Positions 13,038 through 26,316 of a stretch of DNA of 64,000 nucleotides are shown here, one piece after another. The stretch covers positions 94,590 to 158,589 of the forward strand of contig VWZP01010561.1 of the NCBI GenBank assembly GCA_013396995.1. The letters run 5' to 3'. This DNA is from Dicaeum eximium. Its lineage: Eukaryota; Chordata; Aves; Passeriformes; Dicaeidae. The position numbers were made by a program, and so were the translations under genes. The first letter of the stretch is position 1; every line of letters starts with the position of its first letter. The notes beneath the pieces are model-generated. The model was given only the letters and a program-made list of their open reading frames with translations, had not been told where the DNA came from and searched no databases.

Positions 13038-16000
13038 TTTCTTTCTGTGCTGCCCTTTATAAGTCGTGCTCTCATTAATTCTACTTATCATGCTGTGTCA
13101 AAACACCTGCAGGACTGGAGCATTCTTTAAATCTAGGGGCTTTTATTCTTACTATTTGAGCTTCATTGAACACCTAAACAGCGTTTTAAAGCAGCAGCAA
13201 ATTTTCTGAAGTTTTAGAAAAAATTATTTTGGTTGTTGACAGTAATTTTCTATGAAATTTCTCCAAGTTTCTGCCCCTAACATAGTTTAAATAGAGTTAG
13301 GAAGTGATGTGTGTATTGGAGGTATCTTTATTTACCAACAGAGAAATCACACTTTGAAAAAACATTTAGGAAAATTAGTGGATCTTTTTTGAAGGAATAT
13401 AGAAATGGTATGTGGAGTGACAGAAAGTGACAGAAACACTTTCTATTTCATTGGAATGCAAGCCTAAATGATTGGCTTAAAGAAAAATTGATGTAGTCTG
13501 TTTTTCCTTTAGAGAAGCAAAAACCCTCAGAATGTTTTTTAGGCTACATGACGGTTTTTTTCTTCTCAAAAAACCGACTCTTTGGTGTCCTATGACGTCC
13601 TGGTATTTAGCATACTAGTGGGACTCTGAATTCTTGTAGACCCAATTATGGGAAGTCAGGTAAGTGGCACTTTTCTTTATTATATTGCACAGTTTTTAAG
13701 TTCCACACTGTTGCTCTTCAGCTACACTGTAAAACTGATGTTGGAGAAAAGCGCAATATGATAATATTAAAAAGCCGCTTACCCGCCTTCCTGTTTGTGC
13801 AAGGCACATTCCATGCATGGTGTGGTGGGCATGAAGCCCCTGCACAGTGGGACACAGCTGGTTGGGAACTCAGTCAGTCCTTCCTGTGTGTATGAGGCAC
13901 AAAAGGACAAACGCAAAGGCAGCTGTTACTCAGCTCCTGAGCACTGGGAGCGCTGGTTGTTCCTTTTGGTGCTGTTTGACCACTGATGTTCAAACTCAGG
14001 TTTTCTTAAGGCTGAAGGCCAGGAAGGCCAGGTGACATAGGCTGGAAATCACTGCAGAGCTATCCTAGTTTGCTAGTGCCAGTACCTTTTTCCACTACCA
14101 TGTCAACAAGCATCATCAGTGACTCATTTAGCTTACAGAACTAAACAGTAGTATCTCGAGGACTTTGTTTTTGGTTTTGTTCTGTACCTATGCTCCATTA
14201 ACAAGGAACTTTACAACAAGGGGTGTGAGGAACTGAGGATAACATTATTGTGTAACTACACAAGGAGCTAGGCAGCTGGAGCAGAAATAATGTTACATAG
14301 TTTTATTGTTCTATAAACAATTTCGAGATACCAGTATTGTTTAAAAAGCAAATTCTATGCCTGTAAATGATGCAGATTAGAAAAGCAGTGTTTAATTTGA
14401 TCATGGGATGTCAAACCTGTAATTTCATTTCTTCTCTCCTGAAAGTAATCATGTGACTGCTCTGTGGTAACAGATTATTTCTCTTGCAGAAACTGACACA
14501 TAAGTAGTACTTAGGATAGATTTCTATCCATAGAGGCTTTCAGATTTTAGGCATATTTATTCTAGCATTAGTTTTTAAGACCAATGCATTTTAGATCTTT
14601 TTTGAAACAAAAGGTGTTTAATTTATGGCTGTCCGCTGTATGCCTTACTGTTGAATTTCATTCAACATCCCAACGTCACGATTTTTTTCTGAAACCCTTT
14701 GCAGGGTAAGAACAGAAATTTGACTAAAACAACTTCATAGTCTTAGCTGTTGTAGCATCATCACTTGCCATAAGAAATTAAAAATAAAGTTGTGGGCATA
14801 AAACAGCAGTGTATCCATAAGGTTGCACCAGAGGCAGAAGTTGTAATTCCTGAGTTGTTTCTACAAAATTCTGCCTTTTTTTTTTCTTTTTTCCCAATGG
14901 AAGTAGAAGTTAAGGTGTACTCTTGAACTTCAGTTTGTGGGAAGCTGTGCATATTTCATCCCAGTTTCAGAGAAGCTTTGACAAGGCAAGAAAAGTGTTT
15001 TAATATCACCTTCAATGCCACCCTTGCCTGTCATAATGAGAAAGATGCCTGTTTGGTGACTGCTTTTTCCCAGCTCAAGCCAGCTGCCTCCAGCTAGACC
15101 TTTCTGTGGGAAGATCAATCACCAAATTGCATATATATCTCTTGGGAAATTCAGTGTGTGTGAGCAGTAAGCACAAACATCAGTGAAAATTCCCTATTTC
15201 AAATTTTTCACTGACTTTGAAAGATTTGCTAGTTACCCTGGTAATATTTAACAACCATAAATAAAGAGCACTCTTTATGACTTAAATAAACAGCAAAGCA
15301 TTTTTATTAATTATTAGGCTTGAAAACAAATCTTTATCTCATATCTAGGATTGGTCCTCCAGATAAGGTTATAGGTATGTTGTCCTGACAATGTAGGTAA
15401 TTTATGATACAGCCAGAGGTGTAATTGTTCTGTGAATAAAGAGAAGCTTTTAGCTTCCAGGGATACAAAGTGTTTTTCATGAATATTAAGTAAACTTTAA
15501 TGATTGAAGAAAAGAGCAAAGTGGAGGACAGTCGTTTATATTCTGTCTAAACTGGCCTATAGGCACATTAATGGTAATAACAGATTTAGAGCATAGCTAA
15601 AATAGCAGTAAGGATTTCTTCCTCTTTTTCTATACCTTTTTCACCACTATTTAAACATATATCTAAATAAAAGGGTGAAGGCTGTCTGCTTATTTACTGT
15701 AATTTACAGGACTCGTTGAAGAAAAATAGAAAGTAACTGTAATCACTGCTGTTTGAGAAGTAGTGATGGATGGCAATTGAATGGTTTGAGGCTATTAATT
15801 GCAATGAGATTATACTAGTTGAGATACCTCTGATGTCAGGTGCTTGAAATATTAGTTATTTCAAAGACAAATTGGATTATAAATTATTAGTCAATCCATA
15901 CTGAGGTGATTAAGCTTATAAACTGTCAAACGTGGGTAGTATTTCAAGTTGCAACTCCATCATTGTATACTGGAAAGGGAGTTAATAGGTAAATTTAGGG

Positions 16001-19000
16001 GTTATATGGGAATATTTGGAATAATTAGTTACTTTTGAGACTGAGCATTTCAAAGACCACCACTGGCCTTTTCAGCTGACTGGAAGGTGCTCTGGAGAGG
16101 AAGGAAGCCGCTTCTCTAAGGCGGACTTACTTACTTGCTTAACCACATGGGGGAGATAAAAAACAGCAGATCTGAGCAGCCTTCACACAGGTCACAAATA
16201 CAGTTATGGCAGCCTCCAGTTTCCATTGCAATGTCTGCCATTGTCAGACAGGACTGCTCTCAGTAAAGCAATATTTTTTTCCTGTACAGTGAAGAAAATA
16301 TATTGCACTGCATGGGTCTTCTTTGTAATACCACCCTGTGCCATTCTTCTTATCATTAATCAAATGTTGCTTATTGAAGCAGATACAGGATTGCTTAATG
16401 GTTTGGTATTGGATGTATTGAACTTTAAGGAATGACAAATGGAAACAGAAGCTGAGGAATAGTTCAGTAGTTTAAAAAAATTCCTATCAGCTTGTTTCTG
16501 TAGCTACTAAATTCCACTGTGTGTTTACACTCTCACATGCACATACAGACACTTAAAGGATTCCAATCCCCTACACAATATAATAAAAAAAAGCTGAAAG
16601 ACTGAAGTGTGTGCATTCAGAGTGGTGAAGGAAAAAAAGCAAGAGGACATCTTTTTCTGTTCATCTTCTCCCATCAGTATTGTTTCATTCCAAGCTTGAG
16701 GCCTTCTCATCAATATGTTTTATGTGGAGTGTGGATATTTGTAGGGGGATGTTAGCAGAGCAACGGGCATTTTGGATAACTATTTTTTACTCTTCATCTT
16801 TTACATAAAAAGTTTGGTTTGGTCATTTCAAAACTTGGCGTTCTAGTCTTTTATATGCGCTATTAAAAGTGCAATCAACCATGGGAAATACTCCCCAAAA
16901 TGTTCTGTTGATAACTAAAATAATAAATAGCTGTAGTTTATGCAAAATAAAACCTCTGTGATGGGCATCACAATTCCTCTTACATGCCCTGAGCTGGAGC
17001 TAGGATTCAGGGGCAGGAGGACTCCTGTTTACATTCTGCTTTCATTTTTGTCCTGTGATATTTCCATTTTTATTTGGTTTTAGCCATTTCTTGTAGTTGA
17101 GGAGCAATTCTCTCCTCCTCACTCCTGCTGAGTATCTGACATTTGGACTCTGCTCAGTTGCTGAAGCAGTTTGCTCCTTATTTTTTTTAATTTTGCTTCT
17201 CTGTCAATGCTCAAAAAGTGTGTCTCTTTTGGTGTTGTGATTTATCGTTCAGTGGCTTCTTCTCTTCCTCCCTGGGGCCCAGCATCAGTCTTTCCTCTGC
17301 TTCTCGTAAAAGGCAAGGTCACCTGGCTGCTGCTGGGAATATCCCAAGCATGCACAGGACATGTTGGCTCCTTGTCCAGAGATCCCAGGCATCAGAACAT
17401 TTCACAGAGCTGTCTGTGGGTGATGCCATATTTAGCAAACTTCTAGATATGCTGATTGCCTGGAAGCTCCAAGATCCCCCTTCCACATAAACTCTTCCTC
17501 AGGCTGCCCATTGCAAATACATGTATGGCAAGTTATTAAAAGAGAAAGATTGTTTATCAGTCTTTGATGTTTAAAGAGATGTGATAGTGATTAAAAAATC
17601 CATAGTCCACTATCATTCCTCTATTCATTGGAGAACCTGTAGCATACATTTCAAACATCCTTAAGCAAGTTGCCTCTTAAAGGACTAAACTTTCCAGTTA
17701 TTTCTGATATTTCTCTCAACTAATAAAATAAATGTATTCCAGTATCACTTGTACTCCCATGCCTACCTCCAGAGGGTACATGTGGCTGTTGTCTGTCTTT
17801 CTTGCCAGAGGGACTTACAGCATTTTATGTCACTTTTACTTACTCCATCACAGAAACCCCTGTTTGCCTCCTCAGTGCATGCTCCAGAATCTTTTAAGCT
17901 GATGAAGCATGAATCATCAGTCATTCCTTTACAATTTGGTGTTGAAGTGGAAGTTGGAAGTCCGATGTCCCTGCAGCATTTTACCAGTGTTCGTCTCAGG
18001 AAGGGGTGTCAGAATTTCATCCCTTCTTTTTTAACCTTGCTCACATTTTCCTGAAAGCTGTAAAATTGTTAACACTCAGTTATAAGGCATGTAGTATAAA
18101 TGATACTTCAGTTAGGAAAGGACATGTTGGACCATTATGGTTAATTAAAGCGAGTGATAACACTACACACGATTTGAATGTATTTTCTTGTGGGGGAGGG
18201 AAGACCTTTTGGCTTTTTAATGTCTTTTCTTCTAAATTAAAGCAGAAGTTAATTGCCAAAGCCACAACAAGAATTGCTGCTACCCTGCTCTGTCTCACAA
18301 GGCCACCTCCCCCTGTTTAACGTGGGTGTAGCAGGCTGTCTCGCTGCAGGTGAGCAGCTCTGAATCAGCACTTTGTGCTTGCTCAAGACTCAGTAATGTA
18401 AGGTGTGGCTGTAAATACAGCCCAGCAGGGAAGGGCAAAGCTGGCTGAGAATTTTGGTCTTAGCATAAAGCTTCTTTCCTTGTAGCACATAGTTTGTCAC
18501 TTAGGAAGCAGTTGTAGGCTAAACTGAGAATGAGAAGTCATCTTCCAAAATAAATACAAAGAGGGCAAAGTGAAGAAAAGTGTATGTCATTTTTACCGTG
18601 AGAGGAAAGTAATCACAGCAATGCTTTTGTTTTCTAAAAATGGGTTTGAAGGGTGCCTCCCCCACATCAGGCAGTTCCCTGAATGGTCATTTTTAGTCTA
18701 TTTTTGCATGTCTGGGATTAAGAAAATATTATTCCTCGTATATAACTGTTTGTTCCAATTAGCACAAGGTTAGCTACCTCTTCAGAAAGCTTTGATGTAG
18801 AATAAGGAAGATGGCTCAAGTTATACATACTTCTTTACATACTGACAGATGATTGCTGACTTTGTGATAATGCATGTAAAAAAGAATTGTTTTGTATTTA
18901 TTGTCTCCTCTGCTGTCACACAGGTAACATCCACACAGGCAGATATTCCTATTGATGCTCAGGCTGTTGCATCACTTTTTGGGTGGCAAGTACTTTGAAG

Positions 19001-22000
19001 AATGGGGAGAACTGTGTGTTCCTTCACCAGCCTCTTGTTCTTTGCTGTTACCTGGCATCCATTGAAAGCATTGCCAACACTGAGCTATAGCTGGTGAAGT
19101 TTTTAATCGGTGTGCAAGGCACCTACAGTTGTTTCACCACAGGTATTGATGTCGCATTACCTGCTGCTACCACCTCGTATATACCCAGTGACCCTTACAG
19201 AAGTAGGGACAGTTTCTCCACAAAAATACTTTAATCTTTTGCAGTTGGTTATTGTTTGTGTGTGCATTTGGTTTTGGGGTACTGCAAGAACTTTTGTGTT
19301 TCACTTCACAGATTGTTAGGTCTTCATCTACTGTATTTGGATCTCAGTTTCGCTCTACAGCTAGTAGCAGTGGTGTTTTGCTATATAGAGTATGCCCAGA
19401 AGTAAACAGGAGTTTTCAGTGAAGCCTTCTGGTTTACCCCATTCTTTTTATTATTATGAATAAAATTAGGATGCATCATAGCCGAATTAACACATACATG
19501 CTGTTTTAAGTCTGCTTTACTTTTGGCAACAGAGTTGTGGTAACCCTTGATATCTGAGAAAACATCTGATAATGGAGCTATAATGTGAAGCAAAATATGC
19601 TTCAGATTTGACTGGGAACAAGTTCAGAGATCTGGTGTGGCATTTTAAGTTGCCTACAGTGAAACCTGTGATCATTTCTGATTGTAAATTGATGGAGTAT
19701 TCTTCACAGTAATCATCATTGTGTTGGCATCGCAGAACCGCTGAGGCAGTGAATTGTGATTTTTAAGAACCACATTGTTACATCAAGGGGATCATTACAG
19801 CTGAGCAATTCAACCAAAACACCATGAACAAATGAAACTGCTTGTTTAACAGCACGCTGCCAATCAGTGCTGTATAACTGCTTCATGTTTCAGTCTGCAG
19901 AGGCATCTCTGAGCACTGAGGTATTAGGCAGAGAAGTAGCATGAGAGAAAGACTCAATCTGATAGTTGCTAGACAATGTGGGTAAGATAAAACACATCCT
20001 GATGCAGTTGTTTGGTTTTCTGCATGACACCAAATTAATTGGACATGTCTGTTTAGGTAAAGTGTAGTTTCATTTAATGGGATTGTACCTGTACTAACTG
20101 GGACAGTATTCAGTAATTATATGTACTTTTAAAATATTCTCAGGCACAGCAATTTCTTTTCTTAAAAAGACATGCCAGTGTATAAAACTATTTTTCTTCT
20201 TTCTTTGATAGTATATGTTTGCTGCTAAAGAAAAGTTCACTCAAAGAACAACTTATTTGTAACTACTTACTCTTCTTTATCTTTAGTATGAGATTTTTTG
20301 CATTGGTTGATGTTACACTGATGCTAACAAAAATACTTTGAAAATTAGAGTTAACAGAAAAGCGGTACCACCTATAAATTTAGTGCTATACATTACTTAT
20401 AATGGCAAAGAAATTCAGTTACTACAAAATTATTTAATAAAGTCTTAAGTTTATAGTTTCCCAAATTAATATTCAATTTCTGTATTATTAGTTGACTTCT
20501 GGCTCTCTTTTTAATTAAGCAATTAAAAAAAGGCTGGGCAGGGTATTTTCCAAATACATAGGTGAACAACAGAACTAACTAATATACCTGTTGCAGTGGA
20601 TTATTTTCCTTTATTCCACTAAAATTTTAATTGCTGAAGCTTGCCCTTTATGCCTAGTTCTCCCTTCATCTGTTGTTGTTTAAACTTTTCATCAGTGCCC
20701 ACAGGTCTGGGATCACTCACTGATTAAACTTTTTGGGGAAACTATGATGTGTTCAAGCTTCAGTCATAGCTGAGGATAGCCCAGTCAGCATCTTCATGCT
20801 GGGTTGTAAGATAATGAATTGAACATACAGAAGAAGGAAAATGGAGGAAAACTTAAAATTCTTTCTTGTGCAAATATTTGAACATTATCACATTTCTGTC
20901 ATTTTCTCCTGCAAGCCATTTTGATGGAGTTGAGAACAGAACATGGCCAGTCTACAGTATGAATAGCAGAAATCTGTATTTATATCTTGTTTTGGAGGCA
21001 GAGCTTCCCTGAATGGAACAAGGGGTCTCATACAAAGACAGAACGTGGCAGAAAATCCTGCATAGAATGCAGTACAATTTGGGGGAAATAGTCTGGTATA
21101 TTTAATTCTTGCTGTAATTAAGGGTCTTCCAGAGCAATGATTAATGTGGAATCCAGAGGTTCACTGTGGGAACTGTTTCTTTCACATTTATACAGACAAG
21201 ATTGATTGGAACTAAACTGTATTTATATGACAGAACGTCTAAAAATAGAAAATGTGCTGTAAACCCTGTGTAATTCAGCATATCAATGTCAAGTCATCTT
21301 TTGTGGCTTTGGTCTTGCATTTTTAACATGTTAGCAATTCTGTATTTTATTCTGTAGCGGGAAAAAAAGAAAAGAGGCACTTTCTGGTCTTGTGAATTAT
21401 ATACTGCTAGAATCAGTAATCTCTCATTAATCTGACTTCCCTAACAGATTAGAATAGCAGTCTCTCTGATCTCTTGGGGCTTCCAATTATGATTTTTTTT
21501 AAGTTTACTGAGCTAGTATTTGAGGCAAGACAGAATTCAGAAATGCAGCCCATCAGCAGTTTGCTGAATTTGAGTTTCTGCCTGCAGAATATTAAGCAAA
21601 TATGAATGAAGTTTAGTAAAATACATTGAGGCATTCTGCAGCTATATATTGCTGCTGCAAAAATGTTACAAGTATTTTGTAGAAAATGAAAGGTAATCAT
21701 CCTATTAACATGAAATAAAACCTGTCCTAAAATTTATAAACAAAATCTAATTATGATTGCCAATATGTTGAAATTAAGGGAAGGAAGTAGTAGGTTGCAG
21801 TTTTTTGGTGCATCCTTTTTAGTGATTTTGCCATACAGAAAGTACAAAGGGAGAGGCAGCATTAAAAGATGTAAGGCAGAGTCTCCCCTGGCTCTCCTTT
21901 GTTCTCCAGCACCTCTCCAAGGCTCTTACATATTCTGCTGAGACAGACTGGTGTGTGCCTGCTTCATGGAGGAAGTTCATTTTGGAAATGAGACGTTAAA

Positions 22001-23505
22001 AGGAAGTAGTTTGCACCTGCTGCTTTTGGAGAGGAGGAAGCCCTGTTAATAGGAGGAATGATGAAAGGAAGGGAAGACTTAAGGGCATAAGGGTAAAGGA
22101 TGAATTAATGGATAGAATGAAGCAGGGTGGGAGAGCAAAAATAGTTGCTGCTACATTCCCTCAATTTTTCAAGATTTTCAGCTCCCTGGTATTATTTATG
22201 TTGGTTTGACCAACATTACATAGAAACAAAAAACAGAGAGATGCAAGTCTTTGCCAATTAGTGTCTGCCTAAGAAATAACCTACTTTTTAATTATATTTG
22301 TATTTCTTCTAGGCTGCTGTTCTGAATATGTCAGCTTTTACCTCCTTTTAAATTATATGCCCTGATGTCAGGCAAAAAAATGTACCCTGTTTTATAGTTG
22401 ATGATTTGACATAGATACAAAATCACATCAGTGTTACAGAGACAGTTTTCAACCTGTGGTAGTTGTACCTACTCTGCCCACCCTACCATTGTACAAGATA
22501 TGTTAAATCAGAGCAAGTTCTTTAGAATCAAGCAGTGTCTCTGCTTGAAAGATGTATGTTGATTTGGTATATAAGTGAAACGAAAAAATAAAGACTCCAC
22601 CAGGCTTTTTGTGTGCTTTTCCCCTGTGTAATTAAGGTCTTGTGTTGATTTCACAGTTCTGCGTATTGGTATTGGTCAATGTCAGTAGCTCTCTCAGAAA
22701 CTAAAGGAAATTGAAATTACTTTTTTTTTAATAAATTAACTTGTTTGGTTGAAGTGTCCAATTAGCATCAGTCCAATTGCAAGATGCTCTGGTGCAGGAA
22801 AGCAGGAAGCAATACATCTTGCTTCCTAGGAAGAAACTTCATTTTATTTTTAATCAGTGCTATTAAGGAAGACTTCCTTGGGAGCAGGCTTCACTTAGGG
22901 TTTGTTCATTATCAGCTCAAGGTGAAGCCAAGGGGAACCTTTCTTATTTCATACCAGAATTGATTTTTTGAAAAGAATAAATAACAAGTGCATGCACAGG
23001 GGGTTGGTGCACGTATTCAAAAGTGGAGTTGCCACTGGTAACACAGCTGATTTCCTTTGTTGGAAAAGTCATTGTTCATTACTTACCTGAAGTGAAAGGT
23101 TAATGGCCTGTAGCAATCTGAAGAAACCTCCACAAAAAACGCACAGCAAGGATCTAATGTTGTACAGTAGTGTTTTCCATGTACTTTTCCTCAGGTAAGA
23201 CAGACGCAAAAGATAGCACTTGCTGTTCTAATAAATATACTTCATGAAAAGAAGTACCCAGTAAACTGGAAATTGAAAAGGTCCCTGCCACTGTCAAACA
23301 GCTGTCACCGTGGGCACAAATTTTGATTTCTTTACTAAGGTTTGCAAAACATGCTGGTTATGCTTTGTACAGAACTGCTGAACTTCTCCTTAAGAAGCAA
23401 CTTCGGTGTAGTAGAAATAACTTACTTTGTAGTATGCCTGTTGCTTTAATTGCTTTCTCAATAGCTTAAAACTGTTACTTCTGCACGCTTCTTTTACTCT
23501 TGCAG
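13038..23505. other. AT-rich noncoding DNA
   Basis: No gene was recognised. Isolated strong splice-like sites occur. One example is a donor TCAG|GTAAGT at 13660 preceded by a short open stretch from 13611. Another is a GCAG|GTGAGC donor near 18349 with an acceptor near 18245, where all frames carry stops. A good acceptor at 18921-18923 opens a frame that stops within 25 codons. None forms a coherent gene model. Confidence 0.55.
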
Positions 23506-23755
23506 TTTGAACACAATTAAAATTGAGATCTTGTTTAGTGTGTTTGATACTGGCGTATTACGAAGAATTTTGTTGGCTCTTGAGCACAAACTCAAGCGCT
23601 TCAGGGACATCAGTTCGGCGCCTCACTTGAGACACGCCTGTGATGTCAGATTAAGCCAAGTCACTCAATGGCTTGGGGAGAAAATGCAGCATTATGTGTT
23701 TCAAACCAAAGAAGAATTTAATGGGTATAGACTGCAACCATTGGTCTGTCATTAA
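23506..23755 (+). other. Candidate coding exon of unknown identity
   Basis: A strong acceptor (cttcttttactcttgcag) leads into 82 open codons ending at TAA. The inferred peptide is mixed and charged, with a helical-looking segment (RRILLALEHKLKRFRD) around residues 18-33. The frame holds six CpG dinucleotides between about 23550 and 23640, in otherwise CpG-poor DNA. A weak donor (GG|GTATAG) at 23725 would give a 219-base exon with the same intron phase at both ends. Alternatively it is terminal, but no close AATAAA follows. I recognise no protein family. Chance remains the main alternative. Confidence 0.2.
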
Positions 23756-25189
23756 AGAAAAACCTTAAGATGGCACTCCCTCTGGAAATGACAGTGCTGC
23801 CTGGTCCCTTATGTATGTGTAAGTATTTGGTGTGGTACTTGGGAAAGGGAGTCAGGCTGGCTAGGAAGCAGTTTTTTCTCCAGGCACATACCAGAGTGAT
23901 GGTGAGTAGCTTGGCCACTTTCCAAGTCACTTCACCAAGAAGCTGTGCAGATTTTGATGTCAGCAGGAGCAGAGAGGGGAAGAGAAAATGCGAGGTGTGA
24001 CTGCTTTTATTGAGTGACAGGCATAGCCAGTAACAGGATAAAATGTGCATCAAACGAAAGCAGCTGATTTTTCAAGATGTGAAATATCATCCCTCATCTT
24101 CTAAAAGATGCAACTGGAGCTTAGTCGAAGGTATCCAAAGAGCAGCAGTGCTGGTACGAGCAGTTCCAACATGTGGTTGGCTTCCCAGTGAAGGCATCTA
24201 GGCAGCCCCCAGACCAGAGGAACAGTCCCTTACAAGGGGCTCATGGCAGAGAGGGAGCCCATGGTGGGCTGCACTGCTACAGAGAGAAAGCTCAACCAAA
24301 CCAGGTGGGTGGGGACATCCTCAGGGCCATGACTTCTCAGGATATAAAGATAACAACATAGAAGTGCTCCCCAGTGCTTCTGAGTAAGAATTCTGCCAGG
24401 ACTAATTTGAAGCAAGTGAAGCCACATATTAAATCATTAGAATTGTTTTTGCAGCAGTCAGCTTTTGCTCCCATGCTGACCAGTCTCAGCTGGACCATAG
24501 CTTGAGAGGAGTTGATGTTGGGTATTAAATATGTATCAGTAGTTTCAATTTATTTAGTGCCAGGTGCTGCCAAAATGTCTTTTTTGTCAATGATATTAGC
24601 AAAGGCATTGGAATACTGTGTGAAATTACTTTTTAATCTGCCCCTACAAGCCGATAGCTGAGTGTTACATAGATCACAGTCTGTTTGAACCTAAAAGTAT
24701 TGCTTTAGTCTCACTTTTCCATATTGAGTAAAAATTCCTATAAGGCAGGGATCTTTATCCAGGATTTCCTGGAGTAATATTTGATGAACCTACAAATTTT
24801 GACAATGTCGCTTAACAGACATACCTGCTTTCCTGACATAATTGAAAATTTTTGAACCCAGTTGTCTACCTCCTTTTGACACATACTTTCCTCCCCAGTC
24901 TTCTTCCTTCTCCAGCATCATCATTTCACTTACTATAATTGTTCCTTACTTTCTGTGTGGTAGTTTTTGCTTAATTAATTAATTAGTTACAGAACTCACT
25001 CTAGAGATGTTTGAACTTCGTTGCTTTGTACAGACAGATGGGGCTGGAAGGAGCTTTGGGAGTTTAGACCAAGGAGACCAGCTGAGGTGAGTCTGATAAA
25101 ACAGTCTTCTGGTGAAAGCTGCTGCTGCCTTGGCTGAGGTGCATCAACCAGCTGCAGGGACATCTCCATCCTGCTGCAGTGCAGATAAA

Positions 25190-25233
25190 AACTACTGGTA
25201 CTTAAGGAACTACTTAAGTAACTACTGGTACTT
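25190..25233 (+). repeat. Short direct repeat, 14-bp unit, 30-bp period
   Basis: The sequence aactactggtactt occurs twice, flanking a related cttaaggaactacttaag segment that is itself partly palindromic. It is a simple local duplication. Confidence 0.9.
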
Positions 25234-26271
25234 GCTTCATTTTGCATCATGGTAGAGAAGGAGCATAGCTGCAGTCAGTTGCTGTATGTCAGCTGAAAGG
25301 TTAGAACTTTTACTCTACTTTGACATGTACTTACAGTTGTCAGGCTGTGTGTTGTGCTGGAAATGCTCCTTGGAATTGGCTGTGTGGAAAAGCAGCTGGT
25401 AAATTAGCTTTGGGAAAAGCCCTCAGTGATAAAGGTTGTGTGGTGAAACTGATGGTTGTAAGGCAGGGAAAAAAATGCACTTATGCAGGAAAGAGTGAGG
25501 AAAACTGCAGGCTTGCTCAGCACCACTGCAGCTCACAAATACATCCCTACCAAAGCAATGAAATACACCATTTCTGTGTGATGGTTGCACTGTACAGAAT
25601 CACCCTTCAGCTGTGTGTAATGTATGTATTAGTTTTGGTTTTAGCTGCCATTCTTAAAAGGAACAGTATAAAAGGGAAGAACAAATCATTTTATTTTCCA
25701 TATGTGAGTCTTTTCCTTCTGCATAATCCTTCTCTACTTCAGTGAATGATTTCTAAATCCCATTGCTCCTACCTGGGAGTTAGCTTTCTTTTGACTTGTC
25801 AGTTTGCAGCAGCCTTTTTCTAATGATGTATGCAAATAAATCTGGGTGCACTACTTCAGATAATCCTCCTTATCTGCATAAAGATGTTTGCTTTCTAAGT
25901 TTTCCCTTATTTATTTTATGTGTTATTCATTTTGCTCAACTGAGAAGGAATGCAAGGAAGGGAGGGAAAAGAGTAGCATATGACTAAGTTAAACAAGAGT
26001 TGACAGGAGGTTACATATTAATAGAGAATAATAAATTTCAACTACAAGATTCCAAAGAGAAGCCTCTACAAGGTTTTGCAAATCTTTTTGAAATCACTGC
26101 TGGTGGAACTATTGCTTTTCATTCTGAACTTGCAGGTTGCATATTGTGCCCTTGCTTTTTATCCTAGTAATTAAAGTAGTCTCTACTGCGAATAGATCAA
26201 GTATAGTAAATATTATAAATGTAAATTTCCTATTTGTTCTGGAGGGTTTTGTGGCACTTTTATGTGTGTGC

Positions 26272-26316
26272 TTCAGCTTGTTGTTTTCAGTTGTTGTTCA
26301 GCTTTGTTGTTTTCAG
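26272..26316 (+). repeat. Short imperfect direct repeat
   Basis: The sequence ttcagcttgttgttttcag is repeated about 25 bases later with one extra T, inside a GTT-rich stretch. Confidence 0.9.

Noticed and set aside
25320..25745. 141-codon plus-strand open frame
   Set aside because: Cys-rich start and hydrophobic tail but no recognisable family, no good acceptor and no poly(A) signal in order. Chance is more likely.
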